Shown piece by piece: positions 24,801 through 36,800 of a DNA stretch of 64,000 nt; position 1 is the stretch's first letter, and each line of letters begins with the position of its first letter. The position numbers and the translations under genes are program-made. The stretch is from Emydura subglobosa (Eukaryota; Chordata; Testudines; Chelidae): the NCBI GenBank assembly GCA_007922225.1, contig ML680097.1, forward strand, positions 124,001 through 188,000, given 5' to 3'. The notes beneath the pieces were generated by a model that had not been told where the DNA came from, made no database searches, and saw only the letters and a program-made list of their open reading frames with translations.

Positions 24801-27800
24801 ACCCGCCTTAGGGTCTCACTCTTTCACTCGGGTGAGCCTCTTGGCCTCACTGCCTCCGTAAACCAAACCTCAGAGCTTTCAGCACCCCTGCTTCACGCTG
24901 GCAGCTGTTTTCAGCGAGTCCACACATGAGAGAATTGTACACTCAAAAGGAGCAATGCACCCCTCTTCCCCCCTCCCCCCCAGCACCTACACTGACTCTC
25001 AGCCAGCGTCGCAAAAGCAGTCGGGTTATTAGATGTCTGGAACACAGCGGAGAAAGTCCTTGCTTAGCATTAGCACGGAGAACTGAAAGTTACAGCATGG
25101 GCCATCTTGGTCAGCCCTGCTTGGCTCCTGCTCTGTCCCGCTGTATCCTCCTTGTTCAGGTTCCCTGCCCAGTCCCCCCTGGGCCCTCCTCAGTCCTTCC
25201 TTCTCCAGCTGGTCAAACACAGCTGGCCTCCTGGGGAGGGCGTGAGCCCTCCATGGTCGTTAGTTGGTAGGTAGCAAATGTCCCGGTGTTTGGCTTTGCC
25301 CTTGTCATTGGAGAGTCCAGGAAGACAGGGCCAGTCCGCAGACAACCAGGTGGTAGCCTGCCTGCGAGTAAACTGCCATTTTCCACCCCCTCGGTGACAG
25401 TGTGGCGTGATAGGGGAAAGTGAGGTGCACGCAGCATTTATACAAAATATTACAGAAAATTCCCACTCCGTCACTTCTCTTCCCCCTTCGAAACCGAACT
25501 GAGCAGGGTCACTTCAACCAGTGACCTAGGGAAATTCGAACCCCCACTAGTATCCATAGGTGCTGCAGCATCTTTCCCACTTCCTTGGCAGCTGCTCTAC
25601 CAGGCCTTTGCAAGATTCATTTAACACCCTTGCTAGCCCATCAAACGTACAGTTTCCAATACACAGTTCAGAGCAGTTCCACGCCCTCCCGTAGGTCTGG
25701 TCTGTTAGATGGCACGAGCAGGGTGCATGTCAGGAGTTTTCATGCAGCCCTGTGCCCTTTTGCCACCCCAAAATTCCTCCATGTGTCGACCATCTTGGCC
25801 GCAACCTGGGGTGTCCTTACCCCTTGGTTGGAATAGGGAAAGATCCCTTGAGCCTTAGATCTTAACCCAGTCACATCTCTGAGGCTCTGGTCAGGGGCGC
25901 CAGAACGGGGGGGCCAGGAGGCCATGGCTCCCTCATCCCTCGGGGGGAAGAGGTGGGGCGAGGGCAGGACCTCCAGATCAGAGGCAGAGCAGGGGTGGGA
26001 CCTCGTGGGGAGGGGCAGAGTGGGGGGGCTACGGATCAGGTGCCGGTGGCCCCCCCTCTTCTAGGGAGCTTCCGGTGCTCCTAACTCTGGTGTCCCAGGG
26101 TCTGGTGAGGCAAGCATGCAAGGTGCTCCTGCACACTGGCAAGCCCTCCCAGGAGCTATGTCCCAACCCCAGGGCTGTGCATATTCCAGCAGCCCATTTT
26201 TCCTCTTGGGGTCAACCTGATCCCTCACCTCCGGACTGAGTCCTGTCTCGGCCCCCCATCCCGGAGGGGTGTGATTAGGGGCCTCTCGTTGAGGAGAGCC
26301 CACTGTGGCCATGGCCACAATCTGCCCAGGTTTCTCTATTACCAGCAGCGGCCTTTCAACTGCTTTCCCCTTCTGTGCGGCGTCTCTCACCCCTGGACAA
26401 GGCAAACACAGCAGTTCTCCTTCTCTGTCTCTATCTCCCCCATGGGGGCAGAAAGTGCCCTTACTTTTTTGGTCACAGCATCAGAGCCTGTGTGACTTGC
26501 ATCTCCCATGTGGAGATGGTGGAGTCCAACCCTCTGTCCCACTCAGCTACATGGGGTCTGGTTACAGACAGGCAGGTATCTTGAGCTTAGCAGCTCTTCC
26601 TTTGTATTACCAGGCAAGGGGGAAAAAACCCACCTCCCTGCCCGCCAGGCTTTTTGCATGTTACAGCAAATATAGTGCCCATCTTCAAGAAAGGGAAGAA
26701 AGAGGATCCAGGGAGCTACAGACCGGTCAGCCTGACCTTAATCCCTAGAAAAATCATGGAGCAGGTCCTCAGGGAATCCATTTTAAGGCACTTGGAAGAG
26801 AGGAAGGTGATCACGAACAGTCAACGTGGATTCACCAAGGGCAAGTCATGCCTGACAAACCTGATTGCCTTCTATGAAGAGGTGACTGGCTCTATGGACA
26901 TGGGGAAAGGGGTGGACGTGATATACCTTGACTTTAGCAAAGCTTTTGATACAGTCTCCCACAGTATTCTTATCAGCAAGTTAAAGAAGCATGGGCTGGA
27001 TGAATGGACTATAAAATGGATAGAGAACTGGCTAGAGCATTGGGCTCAACGGGTAGTGATCAATGGCTCCATCTCTAGGTGGCAGCCGGTCACAAGCAGA
27101 GTGCCCCAGGAGTGGGTCCTAGGGCTGGTTTTGTTCAACATCTTCATTAATGATCTGGAGGATGGGGTAGATTGCACCCTCAGCAAGTTTGCAGATGACA
27201 CTAAGCTAGGGTGAGTGGTAGATACCCTGCAAGGTAGAGAGAGCTTCTTCTTCAAGTGAATGCTCATGTCCATTCTATTATAGGTGAGTACACACCACCG
27301 TGCATGGTTCCCAGAACCTTTTTCCCCTTAGCAGATCCCATAGGGCCTGCTCTGGTGCCCCCTGGAGTGCCGTGCGCATGCCGTGGTATATGAGGCACTG
27401 CCAGCCCTACGCCCCCTCAGTTCCTTCTTTTCGCCCGTGATGGTTGCTGGATCTTTGAACTCTTTGTTATTCAAAGTACTTTAGTTAGTTTTAAGTAGTT
27501 GTTAAGTGTTGTTAAGTGTAGTTAGATAAGAAGTCCCTGAGGGACTTAGAGCGGCTGGGCCATGCCCCCGGTCGTCGGGATTCAAGCCATGTGCCTCCTG
27601 CAGGAAGACTTTCCCGCTCAACGACCTCCACGACCGGTGCCTTAAGCGTTTGGGGGAAGAGCGCAGGAAAGACAAGTGTAAGATCTGCAGAGCTTTTAAA
27701 CCGCGGACTCAGAAGGTCCAAGAGATCCGGTTAAAAGCCCTGCTCATGGAGGCAGCGCTCCACCCGGCGTCTGAGCCGTCCCACTCCACCTCGCCATTGA

Positions 27801-30800
27801 GCGTCACCCCAGTATAGAGTGCACCGCCGGCACTGGGCTTGACTCAGCACCGAGCAACATTCCCGGTGCTGAAGAAGAAGAGACAGTGTGCGGAACACAG
27901 ACACTCCCCTGCGCCGTCGGTACGGGCAGGGTCGAGTGCAGAGATGCACCGGCCATGGCCCGTCGAGTTCTCCGGTGCCTGCATCTCCGAGCAGGGAGCC
28001 TCCCCCGACTCCTGGATGTGGGAGAGTGCCCCTGCCGACGCCGTCGACACCGGAGGCTTTTCAGGCAGCAAGAGCCTTATTGGCCTTGCCCACGCCACCT
28101 CTGCCCCCCCACCCTGCCGAGGGAGAAGGGGCCGGTATCCCGGGACAAGCCTATGTTGGGTCCCCCTGGAAGGTCAGTGGAGATCCCTGGTATCGGGAGG
28201 AAGATCTCCCACCAGACAGCCACTGGGGGTAGAGCGAGGACGCTCCCCCAGCAGTTGCTCCAGGTCGGCGTCTTTAAGCCAACCTGCTTTGACTCAGGAT
28301 GCGGAGTCTCCCTCTCAGCGCCAACGTTGGTCCCCGCACCGAACATAGCACAGGCCAAGAGGCGGCACCGGTCGAGGTCCGCCAGGCAGTGCTCAGACAG
28401 CACCGGCTCCGCATCCCCAGCACCGAGGGGTTCGCCCGCACCAAGGCGGCGTGGAACCCGGTCGCCACACGAACACCCTGCATTGCACAGTCCCCGACGC
28501 GGAACCCGGTTGCCGGAGTCAGGCTCGGCACCGTGGAGTTCGGAGCGGCGCTGGTCTCAGTCACCAAAGGGTAAGCAGCACCACAAGTCTTCAGTGCCAA
28601 GATGATGCTCCGGTACCTCGAGCTCCTTGGAGCGCACCTCTACTCGCCAGCACTGTTCGCGGCGATGGAGACGGTCCTCGTCGTCCTCCAGGTCAGAGAC
28701 GTCAAGAGGATGGTCCCCAGCACCGGATGGCACTTGGAACTGAGGCCATACATGACACCACAGGTCTAGTGGCTCGGGGTCCCACGGGGGAAAGTCGTCG
28801 GGACAGCCGACGCCCTCACAAGGCGCCACAGTTAGCAGTGCAGTCAGCCCCAGGTAGGCTCCAGAGTCAATGGCCGCATCAATGACCTTATTGGGCCCCA
28901 TGGGGCATCCAGATGGGACAGGGGCCACAATCCATCCTGTCAGCGGGGGTTCAGTCCGTGCCTCCAGCTCAGGAGAAGGCCCATAGACACCACTTCTCGA
29001 ACGAGGAGTTGGACCCCAGGGAGGGACCCTCTACGGGTCCATCCCGTCGTCAGGTGAGGGAACACCTACAGGACGCACCTTGGCAGTCCTCTTCCTCCTC
29101 ACCGGACGAGATAGTCTCCCGGGACCACATGGCGCCACTGGAGGATTTCAGGGCGCACCAGGAGCTGCTCAAGAGGGTGGCGTCTAACTTGGGGCTGGAG
29201 GTGGAGGAGTCAGAGGAGGCCAATGATAGCCTCTTCAGTGTGCTGGCGGCAGCTGCCCCAGTGAGGGTGGCTCTACCAGTCCACGATAGGGTCCTCAAAA
29301 TTGTGCAGACCCTGTGGCAAACCCTTCCTCGGTCGCCCCTACGTTGAAGGTGGCCGAGAAAAAGTATCATGTCCCGGCCAAAGGGTTCGAGTATTTGTTC
29401 ACTCACCCGGCCCCGGGAACCCTGGTGATAGACGCAGCCAACCAGTGGGACAGGCAAGGTCAGCCAGGTTCTACTCCCAAGAACAAAGACAGCAAAAAGC
29501 TGGATTTGTTTGGGAGAAATTTTACTCAACAGCAGCCTGCAGTTCAGGATTGCCAACCACCTCCTGGGGAGATACAGTGTTAACTTGTGGGACTCCCTCA
29601 GGCAGTTTGCTGAGGCCCTGCCCCAGGACCAGCCCGCAGACCTTACCACCATCCTGGATGAAGGAATCACGGTGGCTAGGGCAGCGCTCCAGATGGCCAG
29701 TGATGCTGCTGACTTGGCAGGTGAGCCATAGCCTGCACCATTGCCATAAGAAGGTGCTTGTGGCTGCAGTCCTCGGGCCTGTCCCAGGAGGTGGAGCAAT
29801 CAGTTCAGGACCTTCCCTTCGATGAGTCGGCCCTATTCTCTAATCAGACCAAACGAAAGCTGCACGGTCTGAAGGACTCCAGGGCCACGCTTCGCTCCCT
29901 GGGCCTGTACATGCCCCAGGCTTCCAGGCGTCAGGCATGACCCCAGGCACAGCAGCAGCCAAGGCCTCCATCTAGGCCCTTTCAACCCTATAGAAATAGG
30001 GGCAGGAATAGGGGATTCAGAAGTAGCAATCAACCCCCCAGCTCATCCTCAGCCCCCTAACAGGGGCCCCCCAGGGGGTCGGACAACAGTTAAATGGTTT
30101 GCACTACCCTACCCAACAATCCTCTCTCTACATCCCTCTTCAGGGACCCCTGTCACTTCAGGTGTCTATCCTCTCCAGCCATAGGCATTTCTCCGTCTTA
30201 TGGTGGCTGACTCCAACTACCAGTTCACAGCCCTGCCCTTTGGCCTACCCGCTGGTGGCGGACTCCCCGGGCAATGATGAAAGGTGTTCTGTTCGAGGAA
30301 CTGGTCCAGTCGATCACCCTAATTTCTGATGCTTCCGATGTAGGATGGGGAGCCCGCATCAATGCCAACTCAGGCAATCAGGGGCTCTGGTCGGGGGAGG
30401 AGAAGCTCCTGCACAGCAACATGAAGGAGCTGAGGGCCATTCGCCTAGCGTATGAGGTGTCCCTCTGATTCCCGACAGCCAGAGTGGTGCAGGTGCTGAC
30501 GGACAACACCGCAGCCATAGTTTACGTACACAGGCAGGGGGAGAGCGCCTCTCGGCCCTCTGCAAGGACTCCCGGGAGTGAGGAACGATGAGGTAGATAG
30601 CCTCAGCAAGTCATTCCTACCCCGCCACGACTGGCCGTTGCACCCGGAGGTGGTGGTGATGCTCTTCCAGAAGCAGGGCATTCCCCGACTGGACTTATGT
30701 GCGTTGCTCTGGAACGCGAAGTGTCCGAGGTTCTGTTTGCTCTGGGGTTGCGTGACTAAGTCGATTTCAGTCGCGTTCCTCATGAACTGTTGCACCCGGA

Positions 30801-33800
30801 CCTGGACCCCCTGCACCCCATTGTCTGGAGGCCCTGTGGCTGGCGGAGGGAGAGAGAGCCTGCTCGGTGCAGGCCCAACAACTGCTTGGCAGCAGAAAAC
30901 CGTCTACACAGGTCGTGTATCAGGCTAAGTGGAAACGGTTTACCTCTTAGGCGGAGTCTGGGGCAGTCTGCCCAGCCTATCGCCTTAACAGGCGACCCTG
31001 GAGTACCTGCTCCAGCTAAAGCTCCAGGGTCTGGCGCTGGCCTCGCTTGAAGGTTCACCTGGCGGCCATATCAGCAGCTAAAGGGGAGACCGCTGTTCTC
31101 CCACTCCATGTCGGTCAGGTTCCTCAAGGGGGTGGAGAGGCTTTACCCACAGGTCTGTGACTTGGGCCTTGCCTTGGAGCCCCCTTATACAGTATTCTAT
31201 AAGGGTAAGGTGCAGTTGAGGCCGCACCCAGCCTTCCTGCCCAAAGTGGTTTCCCAATTTCATTGTAACCAAGATAATTTTCTCCCTGAGTTTTTCCCAA
31301 ACCGCATGGTTCAGAGGAGAAGAGGAGATGGCATCGCTTCGCGGATTACATCATGCATCAAGTTCTGCGACCAGCAGGTGAGTGTGTCCCTTACAGGAAC
31401 CATCACAGCGCACTCAACCAGAGCTCAAGCTCCATCGCCGAGCAGGCGACAGAGGACGTGGGATTCGGCAGAGCCGTGCTGAGAGCAGCTCACCGGTAAC
31501 TCCTACCCACCTCCGAGGTATTGCTTGTTAGTCACCTATAATGGAATGGACATGAGCAATCACTCGAAGAAGAAAACAAGGTTACTTACCAGTAACTGAT
31601 GTTCTTCGAGTTGTGTTGCTCATATTTATTCCACGTCCCAACCCCTGTCCCCACTGCTGGAGTTGGCAGAAAGAAGGGACTGAGGGGCCATAGGGCCGGC
31701 AGTGCCTCATATACCACAGCATGCGTGCGGGACTCCAGGGGGCACCAGAGCAGGCCCTACAGGATCTGCTAAGGGGAAAAAAGATCCGGGAACCGTGCAT
31801 GGTGGCGTGCACTCACCTATAATGGAATGGACATGAGCAACACATCTCGAAGAACATCAGTTACTAGTAAGTAACCTCGTTTTATAGAGTGACCTAGACA
31901 AATTGGAGGATTGGGCCAAAAAAATCTGATGAGGTTCAACAAGGACAAGTGGAGAGTCCTCCCCTTAGGAAGGAAGAATCCCATGCACAGCTATAGACTG
32001 GAGACCGACGAGCTAGGCAGCAGTTCTGCAGAAAAGGACCTGGGGGTTACAGTGGATAAGAAGCTGGATATGAGTCAGCAGTGTGCCCTGGTTGTCAAGA
32101 AGGCTAATGGCATATTGGGCTGCATTAGTAGGAGCATTGCCAGCAGATCGAGGGAAGTGATTATTTCCCTCTATTCAGCACTGGTGAGGCCGTATTTGGA
32201 ATATTGTGTCCAGTTTTGGGGCCCCCCTACAAAAAGAACGTGGACAAGTTGGAAAGAGTCCAGCGGAGGGCAACAAAAATGATTAGGGGGCTGGAGCACA
32301 CAACTTACGAGGAGAGGTTGAGGGAACTAGGCTTGTTTAGTCTGCAGAAGAGAAGAATGAGGGGGGATTTGATAGCAGCCTTTAACTACCTGAAAGGGGA
32401 TTCCAGGGAGGATGGAGCTAGGCTGTTCTCAGTGGTGGCAGATGACAGAACAAGGAGCAACTGTCTCAAGTTGCAGTGGGGGAGGTCTAGGTTGGACATT
32501 AGGAAAATGTTTTTCACTAAGAGGGTGGTGAAGCACTGGAATGGGTTACCGAGGGAGGTGGTGGAATCTCCATCTTTAGAGGTTTTTAAACTGTGGCTTG
32601 CGAAAGCCCTGGCTGGGATTATTTAGTTGAGGTTAGTCCTGCTTTGAGCAGGGGGTTGGACTAGATACCTCCTGAGGTTCCTTCCAACCCTAATATTCCA
32701 TGATTCTGTGTTCAATTCTCGTTCTCAGCCTTCTGGCTCACACTGGATTCAAATCTTTGGCCATCACAGAAATGGGGACTGGATCCTGTCTTAGAGTGAC
32801 ACAGTCATTCCCCAAAGGATGGCAAAGCCGATATCCTGGAGAACCCCAACAACCAGCCACCCCGATCCTTCCTGTGTCTGCCCGGGGATCTGAGCCACAG
32901 GCAGGGCGAATGGCTTCATGTCTGGGACCTTCACCCAGGTCAACGACCCTGCAGCATTTGATGGGGTTGCACCACGCATGGTTTGACGTGGGTTCTCTCT
33001 GTCCCAGAATCTCTCCAACTCATGAGTGTTTTGCCATTAGCCACCACCTCCCGTGCCCGCGGGGGTCAGATATGTCTGAGCCCAGGAGAGCACAGCAGGA
33101 CATGTCTCTGTGCCTGGCGTGGGAGCCTGCCTGTCACCCCCGATGTCTGTCACACACCCAGGAGTGCAGTGTGGCTGAACGAGGCTTGGGAAACGCTTTG
33201 GGACCCTGATCGGTGGGGCCCGTGCAAGCAAGGAGGCAGGGAGCTCTGCAGACTAGTGCTTGGATCCTGGCATGGGGGGGTGCATTCACCCTGTGTGTCC
33301 CTCCTCTCCCCTAGGCTCACCTGTCGCGGGCAGGGGGGCGCTGGAAGGACTCTCCCCGCAAGAACACCATGAACGACCTCCAGGACGAGCTGATGACCAT
33401 CCGCCTGCGGGAGGCCCAGGCGCAGGCCGACCTCCGGGAGCTGCGCCTGAGGCTGGTGGAGCTTGAAACCCAGGTGAGGCAGTTGGCATGGTGACCAGCC
33501 AGCTGGGGCTGGAGCGTTCCCACAGAGGATGGGGTACATTGAGATCATGTACCCTGCGCAAGGGACTGACAGCAGGGACCAGTGGGGTTGGGGTGCAGTT
33601 GTGTGGGCTATGGGTGTGAGGGGAAGGGTGCGGGTGGGAGTGGAGGGGTGTTGTGGATGTAGAAGAGGACACGTCTTCGGGAATATTACACAGTGAAGCC
33701 TCATAACCATACACATGACGTTGCAACAGCCATATCCCTGTGACTGTGACGCTCAGTGTGTCAAGAGCATTCCAGAAACACCTTACATGACACACTTGGC

Positions 33801-36800
33801 GTTAAACAACACCCAATTATGCTACAAGTGTGAACGTGGGAATGCAGGCTGTCACGGGGATGTGTGCGGGCCGTGTGCAGTGCGTAGGAAGGGGGATGTG
33901 TTCAGGGCTTCGGGGAGAAGTGTGCAGAGCACATGGAGGGTGTGGGGGGGATGTGTGCGGGGCGGGTGCAGGGTGTGGGAGGATGTGTGCAGTGGGGGGG
34001 TGTGTGCAGGGCGGGTGAGGGGCGTGGAGGCATGTGAGGGGATGTGTGCGGGCGGCGTACAGTGTGTTGGAGGTGAGCGCATGCAGGGCATGTACAGTGT
34101 GTTATGGTGGGGGGATGTAGAACGTGTTGGTTGGGGAGAGCAGTGCGCATACACTGTATTCAGGAGGTGTGGGGCATGTACAGTGTGTTATGGTGGGTGC
34201 GTGTTGTGTTGGGGGGCGAGGGGTGTGTTGGGCATGCACAGTGTGTTGGGGGGTGTGGATGTCTGTGAGTGTTGGGGAGCGGGTGGGTATGTAGGCGTGT
34301 GTTGGGGTGAGGGGTATGCAGGTTGTGTACGGTGTGTTGGGAGAGTGTGTCGTGTGTTGGTGGGGGTACGCAGGGCATCTACACCATTGAGGGTGTGCGG
34401 GGCGTGTACAGGGTATTGGGGAATGGGTGGGTATTCAGACGTGTGTTGTGGTGAGGGTGCGTACAGTGTGGATGTGCGTGGGGCATGCACAGTGTGTTGG
34501 GGAGCGGGTGGGTATGGGGTGTTGGGGAGTGGGGGGCGGGTATAGTGCGTAGAGGAGTCGGGGGTGTATATTGTGTTGGGGTGTGTGCGGTGTGTGGATG
34601 TGTGCAGGTGTGTATAGTGTGTTGAGGAGTGGGGAAATGTGTATAGTGAGTTGGAGAATGGAGGGCTATGTGGGTGTGTATAGTGTGTTGGGGTGTGAGG
34701 GCGTGTATAGTGTGTTGGGGTGGGATGGTATACAGTGTGTTGGTGAATGGGGGTGTGCAGAGGTGTGCACTGTGTGTTGGGGGATGTTGTGTGCGCTTGG
34801 AGTGCAGTCCTGGAGTGTGGCCACACGGGGGTGCGGTACGGGGTGGTGTTTGGGGAGGTGGTCAGAAGCTGGGGCTGGATGACTGGGGATGGATCAGTCG
34901 CTAATTGCCCAGTTCTGTTCCTTTCCCCTGCAGCACTGGCACTAGGCACTGTGGGAGGACAGGACACTGGGCTAGCTGGACCACTGGGCTGACCCAGCAT
35001 GGCCGTTCTTGTGGGGATGAGAGTGCAGTTAGTGTGGAGGTGTATTGTGTGTGCATGGAGCGCAGTCATGGAACCTGGGTGTACGTTGTGTAGGGGTGCA
35101 GTTGGGGTGGAGGTTTGCAGGCTGGAAGCATGCGTGTGGTAGGCATTTCAGGGCTAGGGGAGTGGACGTGGGAATGAGGGTGCAGTAGGTGTGAGGGGCA
35201 GTTGTGGGGTTTACTGAGTAGGGGGTGTTGCTGTAGAATCATAGAATCATAGAATATTAGAATATTAGAGTTGGAAGGGACCTCAGGAGGTCATCTAGTC
35301 CAACCCCCTGCTCAAAGCAGGACTAACCTCAGCTATATCATCCCAACCAGGGCTTTGTCAAGCCTCACCTTAAAAACCTCTAAGGATGGAGATTCCACCA
35401 CCTCCCTAGGTAACCCATTCCAGTGCCTCACCACCCTCCTAGTAAAAAACTTTTTCCTAATGTCCAACTTAGACCTCCCGCCCTGCAACTTGAGACCGTT
35501 GCTCCTTGTTCTGTCATCTGCCACCACCGAGAACAGCCTAGCCCCATCCTCCCTGGAACCCCCTTTCAGGTAGTTAAAGGCCGTTATCAAATCCCCCCTC
35601 ACTCTTCTCTTTTGCAGACTAAACAAGCCGAGTTCCCTCAGCCTCTCCTCATAAGTCTTGTGCTCCAGCCCCCTAATCATTTTGGTTGCCCTCCGCTGCA
35701 CTCTCTCCAACTTGTCCACATCCTTTTTGTAGTGGGGGGCCCAAAACTGGACACAATATTCTAAATGCGGCCTCACCAATGCCGAATAGAGGGGAATAAT
35801 CACTTCCCGTGACCTGCTGGCAATGCCCCTCCTAATGCAGCCCAATATGCCATTAGCCTTCTTGACAACCAGGGCACACTGCTGACTCATATCCAGCTTT
35901 TTATCCACCGTTACCCCCAGGTCCTTTTCTGCAGAGCTGCTGCCCAGCTTGTCGGTCCCCAGTCTATAGCTGTGCATGGGATTCTTCCTTCCTAAGTGGA
36001 GGACTCTGCACTTGTCCTTGTTGAATCTCATTAGATTTCTTTTGGCCCAATCCTCCAGTTTGTTTAGGTCACTCTGTATCCTATCCCTACCCTCCAGGGT
36101 ATCTACCACTCCCCCCAGCTTAGTGTCATCCACAAACTTGCTGAGGGTGCAATCTACCCCATCCTCCAGATCATTAATAAAGATGTTGAACAAAACCGGC
36201 CCCAGGACCGACCCCTGGGGCACTCCGCTTGTGACCGGTTGCCAGCTAGACATGGAGCCATTGATCACTACTCGTTGAGCCCTATGCTGTAGAGGTGTGG
36301 GGGTGCGATTGTGAGCTGTGGCTGTGTATTTCATGTGCATGGAGTTCAGTTATGGAGCGCGGGTGGGTGTGTATTCTGTGGGGATGTGTTGTTTGCAGGG
36401 TGAGATTGGGGGGTGCGTCTGGGGGTGCGTGCACACAGCTTTGTGTGCTGCGAGTAGGCATGGTCCCTGAGCGCTGTTCTCTGCCTGTCTACCCCGACAC
36501 CCCAGGAGCAGATTCACAGTAACCTGCTGAACCGAACTGAGCACGAGTGCCTGGGGCTGCAGGAGAAACTGCAGTACCTCACCGCCCAGAACAAGGGGCT
36601 GCAGACGCAGCTGAGTGAGACCAAGCGCAAGCACGCTGAGTCCGAGTGCAAGGTGGGTGCTACGCTGGGGGGGGCAGCCACAGCAATGCAGAGGGGATGG
36701 CTTGTTCTGACCCAGGAAACTCCCCCCTGCTGCTATACCATGCCCTGCCCCAGCCAGCTCTGCGCTACTTTTCAGGGGCTAGGTGGCAAGAAACCAGTAT

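Larger units (their letters stand above)
27243..31883 (+). mobile_element. DIRS-type tyrosine-recombinase retrotransposon
   Basis: 4.6-kb element nested in a CR1. Its ends are inverted terminal repeats (27243-27433 and about 31650-31883) rather than direct LTRs. Next to the right end lies an internal complementary region (31529-31640) that is the reverse complement of the two termini joined. In order it carries remnants of gag, a short piece of reverse transcriptase, RNase H and a tyrosine recombinase. Stops, frameshifts and an apparent deletion of most of the RT show it is dead. DIRS elements integrate by recombinase through a circular intermediate. This structure is known in turtles and other non-mammalian vertebrates. 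Confidence 0.85.

Noticed and set aside
26305..26748. 147-aa frame overlapping the CR1 start
   Set aside because: It is out of frame with the CR1 reverse transcriptase at 26654-27214 and has no family signature.
27839..28885. Arg/Ser/Pro-rich frames of 144-239 aa
   Set aside because: They lie inside the DIRS element upstream of its gag remnant. The SR-like composition reflects GC-rich cac-cgg repeats, and no host gene is indicated.
33715..35069. Long open frames on both strands (276 aa on +, 293 aa on -)
   Set aside because: They lie in the GT-rich minisatellite; their Cys/Val/Gly or His/Pro/Thr composition comes from the repeat, with no domain and no splice logic.
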